Notes under the pieces: generated by a model
Seen by the model: only the letters and a program-made list of their open reading frames with translations
What the model was told of the DNA's origin: nothing
The model's database searches: none
NCBI RefSeq assembly: GCF_003243465.1
Contig: NZ_QFQZ01000020.1
Coordinates: 1-60,732 of the forward strand
Direction: 5' to 3'
Origin: Caulobacter segnis
GTDB taxonomy: Bacteria; Pseudomonadota; Alphaproteobacteria; Caulobacterales; Caulobacteraceae
Length of the DNA: 60,732 nucleotides
Shown: positions 37,612 through 46,116 of the stretch, piece after piece
Layout: each line of letters begins with the position of its first letter
How positions within the stretch are numbered: position 1 is the stretch's first letter
Position numbers and translations under genes: made by a program

Positions 37612-39060
37612 ATGAACAAGACCCCCAAAGCCTCCGGCAAGAAGATCGCCGCGAAGGCGCCCGAGCCCGCGTCCGCCCCCGTCGAGCGGGGCGTGATCGA
37701 CGCGATCGTCGATCCGCTGACCTCGGCCCTGAAGCGCGCCGGCCTGCGCCGCGCCCAGAAGAACGCGGGCGAGACGACGGCCGCCGCGCCGGCGGCGCCG
37801 GCCTCGACGGGCGCGGGCAAGCCGGGCCTGGCCGTCTCGCCGCTGGCCGTGCCGTTCCCGGTCATCCCGCCGATCGCCGGCGTCGAGATCGCCACCGGCC
37901 GCGCCGGCTTCTACAAGCACGAGCGCGAGGACCTGCTCTTGATGCGCTTCGCCGAGGGCACCTCGGCCGCGGGCGTCTTCACCCGTCACGGCGTCGGCTC
38001 GGCCCCGGTGGACTGGTGCAAGCGCCAGCTGGCCGCTTCGGGCGGGGCGGACGTGCGGGCCCTGGTGGTCAACGCCGGTTGCGCCAACAGCTTCACCGGC
38101 AAGCCCGGCGCCGATGCGGTCCGCCGCGTGGCCACGGCGGTCGGCAAGCGCTTCGACTGCCGCCAGCGCGACGTGATGATGGCCTCGACCGGCGTGATCG
38201 GCGTGATCCTGGACGACAGCAAGATCACCGCCCGCCTGCCGGAAGTGGAGACCCGCCTGACCGCCGACGCCTGGGCCCAGGCCGGCCGCGCGATCATGAC
38301 GACCGACACCTTCCCGAAGGGCGCGTACGCGACCGCCATGATCGACGGGGTCGAGGTCAAGATCGCGGGCATTGCCAAGGGCTCGGGCATGATCGCGCCG
38401 GACATGGCCACCATGCTGGCCTTCGTCGCCACGGACGCGGCCATCGCGCCCGCCGCCCTGCAGACCCTGGTCTCGCTCTACACCCGCACGACCTTCAACT
38501 GCGTGACGGTGGACGGCGACCGCTCGACCAACGACACCCTGCTGCTGTTCGCCACCGGCCAGTCCGGCGCGCCCAAGATCAGCCGCCCGGGCGACAAGCG
38601 CCTGGCCGACTTCCGCGACAAGCTGGAGCACGTGCTGCTGGATCTCGCCCTGCAGCTGGTCCGCGACGGGGAAGGGGCGACCAAGTTCGTCAAGATCACC
38701 GTCAACGGCGCCGAGAGCCCCGCCTCGGCCCGCAAGATCGCCCGCACCATCGCCGAGAGCCCGCTGGTCAAGACCGCCTTCGCCGGCGAGGACGCCAACT
38801 GGGGCCGCATCGTCATGGCCGTGGGCCGCGCCGACGAGCCGGTCGCCCGCGAGCGGATCAGCGTCAAGTTCGGCGACCTCTACGCCGCCCGCGACGGCCT
38901 GATCTCGGCCGAGTACGACGAGGCCAAGATGAGCGCCTACGTCAAGAACCAGGAATTCGAGGTCAGCGTCGACGTCGGCGTCGGCAAGGGCTCGGCCACG
39001 GTCTGGACCTGCGACCTGACCAAGCAGTACGTGGCGATCAACGGCGACTACCGGAGCTAG
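37612..39060 (+). CDS. argJ: Bifunctional ornithine/glutamate acetyltransferase with N-terminal extension
   Basis: Recycles the acetyl group between acetylornithine and glutamate in arginine synthesis. The enzyme is a self-cleaving precursor: KGSGMIAPDMATMLAF carries the Thr nucleophile at the alpha/beta junction. Other blocks are NAGCANSFTGKPG, STGVIGVIL, VTVDGDRSTNDTLL, and GEDANWGRIVMAVGRAD. At 482 residues it is about 80 longer than usual ArgJ; residues 1-85 are a Lys/Ala/Pro-rich segment before the core start PLAVPFPVIPPIAGVEIATG. No later start with a clear ribosome binding site replaces it. Confidence 0.93.
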   Translation: MNKTPKASGKKIAAKAPEPASAPVERGVIDAIVDPLTSALKRAGLRRAQKNAGETTAAAPAAPASTGAGKPGLAVSPLAVPFPVIPPIAGVEIATGRAGFYKHEREDLLLMRFAEGTSAAGVFTRHGVGSAPVDWCKRQLAASGGADVRALVVNAGCANSFTGKPGADAVRRVATAVGKRFDCRQRDVMMASTGVIGVILDDSKITARLPEVETRLTADAWAQAGRAIMTTDTFPKGAYATAMIDGVEVKIAGIAKGSGMIAPDMATMLAFVATDAAIAPAALQTLVSLYTRTTFNCVTVDGDRSTNDTLLLFATGQSGAPKISRPGDKRLADFRDKLEHVLLDLALQLVRDGEGATKFVKITVNGAESPASARKIARTIAESPLVKTAFAGEDANWGRIVMAVGRADEPVARERISVKFGDLYAARDGLISAEYDEAKMSAYVKNQEFEVSVDVGVGKGSATVWTCDLTKQYVAINGDYRS

Positions 39061-39067
39061 GGATATT

Positions 39068-39196
39068 CCCTCTCCCCTTGCGGGAGAGGGTGGCCCACAA
39101 AGTGGGTCGGGTGAGGGGTTGCGCTCCGCTGTCGGAAAGGCTCTTCAACCCCTCATCCGGCGCTGCGCGCCACCTTCTCCCGCAAGGGGAGAAGGG
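39068..39196. repeat. Long nested inverted repeat
   Basis: The outer arms are CCCTCTCCCCTTGCGGGAGAGGG and the complementary CCTTCTCCCGCAAGGGGAGAAGGG. Inner arms are GGGTGAGGGGTTG and CAACCCCTCATCC. Total span is about 130 bp between argJ and the next gene. It resembles intergenic palindromic elements found scattered in alphaproteobacterial genomes. Confidence 0.75.
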
Positions 39197-39261
39197 AAGG
39201 GACATCGTCGCCGCGCCTTCGTGCTAAATCCTCTCCGCCCCAAAACCCCGGAGCCCCGCCC

Positions 39262-39744
39262 ATGCCCGACCTCACCCCCGACCAGGAAGCCGCCCAGCTG
39301 GCCAAGCTGACCGAGGTCTGCCGCGCCGCCGGCTATGTCGTCGAGGCGATCGACCGGGGCCTGGAGGTTTCGGGGGAGGACGAGGAGGACGGCGCCTTCT
39401 ACCTGCTGCCCGACCACGGCTGGGTGCAGGCGCGCTGTCTCGTCTTGGATCCCGAGGACCTGAACCAGGCCCGCGACCTGACGGCCCTGTTCGAGACCAT
39501 CGCCCGCGTCCAGTTCCGCCTGATCGGCTGCCGCTTCGCCTATGACGCCGAGAGCGGCCTGTGGCTGGTCGAGGATCTCTATCCCGGCTTCGATCTGGCT
39601 GGCGTTCCGGCCGTGCTGGAGCAGCTGACCTATGTCTGGGACGCGCTGGAGCCGCTGTTCGCCCAGGCCCTGCTGGGCGAGATCCCCGGCGAGGACGCCC
39701 TCGACGCCGCCTTCGACCTGGAAGCGGCTTCGCTGCCGAACTAA
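39262..39744 (+). CDS. YbjN-like small acidic protein
   Basis: A 160-residue acidic protein without signal or TM segments. The pattern LTEVCRAAGYVVEAIDRGLEVSGEDEEDGAFYLLPDHG followed by RLIGCRFAYDAESGLWLVEDLYPG resembles the YbjN / type III chaperone-like fold. I would treat the family name as tentative. Function is unknown. It stands between argJ and an exported protein with its own upstream gap. Confidence 0.7.
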   Translation: MPDLTPDQEAAQLAKLTEVCRAAGYVVEAIDRGLEVSGEDEEDGAFYLLPDHGWVQARCLVLDPEDLNQARDLTALFETIARVQFRLIGCRFAYDAESGLWLVEDLYPGFDLAGVPAVLEQLTYVWDALEPLFAQALLGEIPGEDALDAAFDLEAASLPN

Positions 39745-39827
39745 GCTTGGCCTTAAACTCAGCCGAGGCCGGAACCGCACGCGCCGCGCGCCGTTCCTGA
39801 TCGGTGTTTACTGGGTGGAGGGCGAAG

Positions 39828-40379
39828 ATGTCCGTGAAGCGATCGGTTCTGTTCGGGGCGCTGGCCCTTGCCCTGGCGGCGACGCCGGCCCTGGCCGGCC
39901 AGGCCAAGCCGGAGCAGGCCAAGTCCGACTCCAAGACCCCGCAGCAGGCTCAGGAGCCGGGCCGCTGGGACGAGGCGCGCAAGAAGGCCATCGACATCGG
40001 CGCGCAACCGGCCCGCGACGTCGGCATGTCGCGCCGCGAGATCCCCCCGATTTTGCAGAAGGCCTATGACGATCCCTACAGCCTGAAGGGCCTGAAGGCC
40101 TGCAAGGCCCTATCGGCCGAGGTCACCGCCCTGAACGGCGTGCTGGGCCCCGACTACATCGTCGGCAACGCCTACAAGGAAAACCGCGCCGGCAAGCTGG
40201 CCGAGGCCGGCGGCAAGACTATCATCAACAGCATCATCCCGTTCCGCGGCCTGGTGCGCGAGGTGACCGGCGCCGCCCCCGCCGACCGGGCGATGAACGC
40301 GGCGGTCGACGCCGGCCTGGCCCGCCGCGGCTTCCTGCGCGGCGTGCACCTGAAGCAGGGCTGCAAGACGAAGTTCTAG
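39828..40379 (+). CDS. Hypothetical exported protein
   Basis: A 183-residue protein with a signal peptide (MSVKRSVLFGALALALAATPALA). The mature part has YSLKGLKACKALSAEVTALNGVLGPDY and RGLVREVTGAAPADRAMNAAVDAGLARRGFLRG, and two cysteines that could form a disulphide. I do not recognise a family of known function. GTGGAGGG precedes the ATG at 39828, which favours it over one 8 codons upstream. Confidence 0.78.
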   Translation: MSVKRSVLFGALALALAATPALAGQAKPEQAKSDSKTPQQAQEPGRWDEARKKAIDIGAQPARDVGMSRREIPPILQKAYDDPYSLKGLKACKALSAEVTALNGVLGPDYIVGNAYKENRAGKLAEAGGKTIINSIIPFRGLVREVTGAAPADRAMNAAVDAGLARRGFLRGVHLKQGCKTKF

Positions 40380-40453
40380 GACGAGGGTTTTGTGGGATTG
40401 TAAAGGCGGGTATTGCCTCCTAAGGTTGATTCCGCGATAGCCTGGGGTGTCCT

Positions 40454-40999
40454 TTGACGGTAGCTCTCCAACTCGCGGCCTTGCTGGCCTTCGCGAATTC
40501 CGGGCCGCTACCGAGCGTTCCGACGGGCGCAGAGGCGCCCGGTTGGCTCGCTTTCGCGGAGGTCTGCCTGAAATCGGTCGTCGAGGGCCGTCCCATCGAG
40601 GACCTGGCCAAGGCCGCTGGAATGCTGCCCGTGTCATCCGGGGCCCTCGGCGGGACCGCCAAGGACAGGGCCTGGCGGCTTGGACTGCTCAAGCCGTCCT
40701 ATGTCGTCGCCTGGACCGACGGCGGCTGCACGGCGATCGTGGAGCAAGGCGACGCCGCCGCGCTGGGCGAAATGGCCCGTGCGGCCATCCTGGCGCGCCC
40801 GGAGCGCTTCCGTCCTGGCCTGTCGGGCCTGTTCGACGGCGATCGGGTCCAGCGAGACGTCTATTGCGCCGAGCGGAACGGGCGCTGGACGCTCGCCACC
40901 ATCACGGTCCCTGGACCGCAGGCGAACAAGCGCACCCGCGCCCTGTCCTCAAGCGTCTACGCCCGCCCGACGCCGTCCCTCCTCTGCCAGGCGAGGTGA
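40454..40999 (+). CDS. Hypothetical protein, probably exported
   Basis: A 181-residue protein starting at a TTG, with a short hydrophobic N-terminus (TVALQLAALLAFANSGPLPS) that could be a weak signal peptide. Three cysteines (EVCLKS, GGCTAI, YCAERN) are spread through a mixed alpha/beta sequence. I recognise no family. It converges with the GH115 gene 16 bp away. Codon use is like its neighbours, which supports it being a real gene. Confidence 0.55.
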   Translation: MTVALQLAALLAFANSGPLPSVPTGAEAPGWLAFAEVCLKSVVEGRPIEDLAKAAGMLPVSSGALGGTAKDRAWRLGLLKPSYVVAWTDGGCTAIVEQGDAAALGEMARAAILARPERFRPGLSGLFDGDRVQRDVYCAERNGRWTLATITVPGPQANKRTRALSSSVYARPTPSLLCQAR

Positions 41000-41015
41000 C
41001 GCGGAGACAGCGCGT

Positions 41016-43604
41016 TCACCGCATATCCACCGACACCGTCTCCAGCACCGCGTTGTCGTCGAGGCGCCAGACCTTGACCACGTGACGGCCGGCCGCCACC
41101 TCGGGGAAGCGGATCTCGACCGTGTGGACGTGGTTCTTCACCGCTTCGACCCAGGCCCGTTGTTCCGGACGGCTGGCCGCGCCGGGGGTGGGGATCAGGT
41201 CGGACTTCACGACCTGCATGGGGCCATCGTCGATCGAGATCCCGATCCGGATCCCGTCGCCGCCGGTGGCGTCCAGGGTGGGGGCCAGCGCCAGGCGCAC
41301 CGTCGCCGGCCCCGAGCGCGGGACCTGCACGCCGTACTCCAGCCGAACGCCGTCGGCGACGGTGGTCGAGGGGCGGCCCTGCGGCAGGGCCAGCACCGCC
41401 TCGCCGTGGCCGAGGTGAGGGACCACGGTCCACGTCAGGCCCTTACCGCCGACCGCGCGGTCGAACTTGGCGGCCTCCAGCGTGACCAAGTTCGGATCGG
41501 CGGCGGCCGAGCGGGCGAAGACGACCTTGGCCGCCAGCTTGTCGGGCGGGGTGTCGGCCGACACGCGGACCACGCTGGGCATGGTCTGCTGGGTCGGGTC
41601 GTTCCAGATCACATAGCTCATATGCACCTGGTTCATCATGCCGTCCCACTTGCCGCCGTTCAGGGCGTGGTACTGGGCGGTCAGGTCGGCGTCGCGCTTG
41701 AAGGCGGCCTCGACCTTGTCGGCGAAGACATTGGCGCGGGCGTCGTTGCGGGCCGATAGCCGCCGGTTCCAGGCCGTGGCGTAGTACATCTCATAGAGAT
41801 TGGCGAAGGCCGTCACCGGATATTCGACCAGCTGGTGGTAGGCGTCGAGCTGGTCGGGGCGCAGCCGGGTCTTGATCGCCGCGACCTTGGCGTCCAGCGC
41901 CCTCCAGCGCTCGACGATGTCGCCGAATTGGCCGCCGTCCAGCGGGCCCGCGCCGTTGTCCGGACCCAGCGGGAAGGTGTCCTGGTCCAGCAGTTCGGGC
42001 TTCCGCCGCGAGGCCAGGGTCTCGTATTCCGATAGAGCCTCGCCGATTTCCGCGCCCAGCGCCGGACCGAAGGTCTCGGAGGCCCAGTCACGCGGGAAGT
42101 CCGCCAGAGCCTTGGGCGTCATCGTCTCGGGGTTCCAGGCCATGCGCAGGAAGAAGCTCAAGGGATACTCAAGGGGCTTGATGTCGCCGACATTGACGAT
42201 CCACAGGTTCCGGGCGCCGCGCTGATAGGCCAGGTCCATCTGCTGCCAGACCTTGGCGACCTGGTTGGTGTTGATCCACTTGTAGTTCCGCGGACCACCC
42301 ACATAGTCGAAGTGGTAGTAGACGCCGTAGCCGCCGGCGCGCGGCAGCTTGTCCTTGCCGGCCACGGGCAGGCGGCGGATCTGGCCCCAGTTGTCGTCGG
42401 CGAACAGCAGGGTCACGTCGTCCGGGACCCGCATGCCGTGGTCGTAATAGTCCTGGACCTCCTTGTAGAGCGCCCAGATCTGCGGGGTCTGGTCGGCCGG
42501 CTTGCCGGTGACGTCGGCGATGATCTGGCGCTGGTCGGCGACGATCTTTTCCAGGAGCTGGGTCGCCGCGCCCTCGGCCATCGGCTCGTCGCCGTCGCCG
42601 CGCATGCCCACGGTCACGACGCTCTCGTAGGGCGTGCCGTCGCCCTTCGACATCATCCGCTCGATGCCGCCGCGCCAGAAGGTCCGCAGGTTCTCGGCGT
42701 TGATCGAATAGTCCCAGCGCCCCCCGGTGACGCCCTTGTCCTTGTTGCGATGCCACTCGTCCTGGGCGCGGGTCATCGGCTCGTGGTGCGAGCTGCCCAT
42801 GACCACGCCCATCTCGTCGGCGATCACCTTGCTTTGAGGATCGTCGTCGTTGAACGCCTTGGGCGCCCACATGGCCGGCCACAGATAGTTGCCCTTCAGC
42901 CGCAGCATCAGCTCGAAGACGTGGGCGTAGGCCTTGGAATTGACGCCGCCGAACTTGGCCTTGGTCCAGCCGCTGAAGGCGGGGTTCTCGTCGTTGATGA
43001 AGAAGCCGCGATACTTGACGCGCGGATGGTCGGCGCGGGCGCCGGCGGTCAGGAAGAGGTCGCTCTTGCGGGTGACCGGGACGTCGGCCCACCAGACCCA
43101 CGGCGAGACGCCGATCCGCTCGGAGAGGTCATAGGCGCCGAACACCGCGCCGCGCCGGTCCGAGCCGACGATCACCAGGGCGCGCGGGATGTTGGGGGTA
43201 GGGCGCTCGACCACCGCCTGGCGGAAGCCCTCCCACTGGCCCTGAAGGTCCTCGACCTTCAGCTTGCCGGACTTGACCAGGCCGTCGATCACCGGGCTCT
43301 GGCCCAGGACGCCCAGGATCACCACCGGACCCTTGGCCTTCGAAAGGTCGTCCAGCTTGGCCGACTCACCGCCCGCGACGCGGGCGAGGTCGCCGCGCAG
43401 GCTCTCGGCGGCGTGGCGCACGGCCGGGTTGGCCTTGGCGTCGACATAGACAGCGGCCGGACGGCCCTTCTGGATCAAAGCGAGGCTCGAAGCCTTGCCT
43501 GTGGGGCAGACGCTGACCGGCGTGTCGCAGGCGAAGGCCGCCGAGGCCGAGAGGGCGAGGGCCAGGCCGCACGCCGCCCGCACCTTGAACCTGAAGTCCC
43601 GCAC
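41016..43604 (-). CDS. Glycoside hydrolase family 115, xylan alpha-1,2-glucuronidase
   Basis: An exported 862-residue enzyme expected to remove (4-O-methyl)glucuronic acid side chains from glucuronoxylan. A signal peptide (RDFRFKVRAACGLALALSASAAFA) is followed by the GH115 pattern GSDRRGAVFGAYDLSERIGVSPWVWWADVPV, KYRGFFINDENPAFSGW, LRLKGNYLWPAMWAPKAFNDDDP, MGSSHHEPM and VTVGMRGDGDEPM. The C-terminal part after residue 690 is a beta-rich domain. The GTG at 43604 is supported by GGGAGAAGAC directly upstream; the ATG at 43637 would place coding sequence across an operator-like site. Confidence 0.9.
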   Translation of the reverse strand: MRDFRFKVRAACGLALALSASAAFACDTPVSVCPTGKASSLALIQKGRPAAVYVDAKANPAVRHAAESLRGDLARVAGGESAKLDDLSKAKGPVVILGVLGQSPVIDGLVKSGKLKVEDLQGQWEGFRQAVVERPTPNIPRALVIVGSDRRGAVFGAYDLSERIGVSPWVWWADVPVTRKSDLFLTAGARADHPRVKYRGFFINDENPAFSGWTKAKFGGVNSKAYAHVFELMLRLKGNYLWPAMWAPKAFNDDDPQSKVIADEMGVVMGSSHHEPMTRAQDEWHRNKDKGVTGGRWDYSINAENLRTFWRGGIERMMSKGDGTPYESVVTVGMRGDGDEPMAEGAATQLLEKIVADQRQIIADVTGKPADQTPQIWALYKEVQDYYDHGMRVPDDVTLLFADDNWGQIRRLPVAGKDKLPRAGGYGVYYHFDYVGGPRNYKWINTNQVAKVWQQMDLAYQRGARNLWIVNVGDIKPLEYPLSFFLRMAWNPETMTPKALADFPRDWASETFGPALGAEIGEALSEYETLASRRKPELLDQDTFPLGPDNGAGPLDGGQFGDIVERWRALDAKVAAIKTRLRPDQLDAYHQLVEYPVTAFANLYEMYYATAWNRRLSARNDARANVFADKVEAAFKRDADLTAQYHALNGGKWDGMMNQVHMSYVIWNDPTQQTMPSVVRVSADTPPDKLAAKVVFARSAAADPNLVTLEAAKFDRAVGGKGLTWTVVPHLGHGEAVLALPQGRPSTTVADGVRLEYGVQVPRSGPATVRLALAPTLDATGGDGIRIGISIDDGPMQVVKSDLIPTPGAASRPEQRAWVEAVKNHVHTVEIRFPEVAAGRHVVKVWRLDDNAVLETVSVDMR

Positions 43605-43622
43605 GTCTTCTCCCTGTTCGGC

Positions 43623-43636
43623 TGTTACCGTTATCA
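43623..43636. promoter_or_regulatory. LacI-family-like operator upstream of the GH115 gene
   Basis: TGTTACCGTTATCA is a 14-bp imperfect palindrome with a central CG, the layout of LacI-family operators. It is close to the Caulobacter xylose-response motif (TGTTAGCGCTACCA class). It lies 19-32 bp upstream of the GTG start, on the promoter side of the GH115 gene. Confidence 0.55.
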
Positions 43637-43736
43637 TCTGACCAATAGGACGGCGAGGTCAGACCAGCAAGACCCGCGTTCCACACCCTTGCCGTCCTTC
43701 GCGTAATCGCGTTCAACTCCCGGTCCGTGATCGTGT

Positions 43737-44488
<752 letters not shown>

Positions 44489-44489
<1 letters not shown>

Positions 44490-46039
44490 TGGCGCTGTTC
44501 AAGCCGGCCAGCACGCCCTGGCTGCTGGCGCACGAACTGCGCCTGGGCTGGCGCGGCTTCATCTCGGGCCGCAAGCGCGGGGCCGTCGGGACCGCGATCG
44601 CCTTCACCGTCGCCGGCGTCGCGCTGCTGACGGTGGGGGTGCTGATCGCCATGGGCATCCGCGGCCACGAGATCCCGATCGGCCCGCTGTCGATCGCCAT
44701 CGCGGGCCTCGCCCTGGCCGTGATCCTGACCCTGATGCTGTCCACGACCCTGGCCGGCGCCGCCGACGCCCTCTATGTGCGCGGGGACCTGGACCTGCTG
44801 TTCTCCTCGCCGCTGTCGCCGCGCAAGGTGCTGTTCGTCCGGGCCCTGGGCCTGGCGATCTCGGCCCTGCTCTGGTTCCTGGTCCCGGCGGTTCTGCTGC
44901 TGGCGCCGTCGATCGTGCTGGGCCATCCGGCCTGGGCCGCGGTGTTCGTCGTGCTGGTCGCCGCCGCCCTGGCCGCCGCCGGCGTCGGCCTGCTGCTGGC
45001 CATGGCCCTGTTCGCCCTGATCGGGCCGCGCCGCACGCGCACCGTGGCCCAGGTGATGGCGGCCCTGATCGGCGCGGCCTTCTTCCTGGCCAGCCAGTAT
45101 CGCAACCTGATGGGCGAGAAGGCCAGCAACAGCCTGTTCGCCGAGATCGCCCGCGCCGCCAAGGAAGGCCGCATCACCCTGCCGCCCCTGGCCGACCTGC
45201 CGCTGCGGGCGGCGCTGGGCCAGCCCCTGCCGTTGCTGGCCGTGGTGGCGATCGGGGCGGGGATTTTCCTGCTGTCGGCCTGGACCCTGGGCCGCCGCTT
45301 CGCCGACGCGGCCGCCGCCACCCAAGGGGCCGAGACCCGCAAGGCCGCCAAGGGACCCGGTCGCGCCTTCGCCGCCGGCGCCTTCCGCGCCACCCTGCGC
45401 AAGGAGCTGCGGTTGATGGGGCGCGACGCGGCCCTGCTGTCCCAGGTGCTGCTGCGCGTGCTCTACATGCTGCCGCTGGCGCTGGTGCTGGCCCGCAACG
45501 CCTCTCACCAACCGGCCTGGATGCTGGCCGGCGGGGCGGCGGGCGTCGCCTTCCTGGCCGGGCAGGTGGCCGGCAGCCTGATCTGGATCACCGTCTCGGC
45601 CGAGGACACCCCCGACCTGCTGGCCCTGTCGCCGACGCCGGTGTCGGTGCTGAACCGCGCCAAGCTGACGGCGGCCCTGATCCCGGTGGCCCTGCTGCTG
45701 GTGGTCCCGGTCGCGGTCATGGCCTGGTTCCAGCCGCTGGCCGGCCTCTGGACCGCCGTGGGCTCGGGCCTGACCGCCTGGGCGGCCGGCATGATCGGCG
45801 TCTGGCGCCAAAAGCCCGGCAAGCGGGCCGACTTCCGCCGCCGCAAGGGCAGCTCCTTCCTGGCGGCGCTGGGCGAACTGGCGGTGACCATGATGACCGC
45901 CGCGGCGACCGCCCTGGCCGTCGCCGGCTGGTTGGCCTGGGCCCCGCTGCCGCTGATCGTCGCCCTCGCCCTAATGATGGCCCTGCGCCGCACCGAGGCG
46001 CAGATCGCCGCGGCCCTGCGCGCGGCGGCGGTGGGGTAG
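44489..46039 (+). CDS. ABC transporter permease (putative exporter)
   Basis: A 516-residue membrane subunit with about 12 hydrophobic segments in two halves. It starts with a cytoplasmic segment (LLAHELRLGWRGFISGRKRG) typical of large ABC-2-like permeases, and LYVRGDLDLLFSSPLSPRKVLFVRALGL follows TM2-TM3. A second similar block appears near residue 370 (EDTPDLLALSPTPVSVLNRAKL), suggesting an internal duplication. It forms one exporter with the preceding ATPase. The substrate is unknown. Confidence 0.88.
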
Positions 46040-46116
46040 GGAACTTAAATCCGATCTTCCCGGCGAATGCCGGGAAGGTGGGTGGCATGGTGTCTGCGGC
46101 CGCGAACCTTAGAGCT

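Noticed and set aside
39068..39196. Insertion sequence ends
   Set aside because: The inverted arms enclose only about 85 bp, no transposase is present and no target-site duplication is seen.
42312..43706. A 464-codon plus-strand frame opposite the GH115 gene
   Set aside because: It is antisense to a conserved enzyme and its sequence is low in complexity with no recognisable fold.
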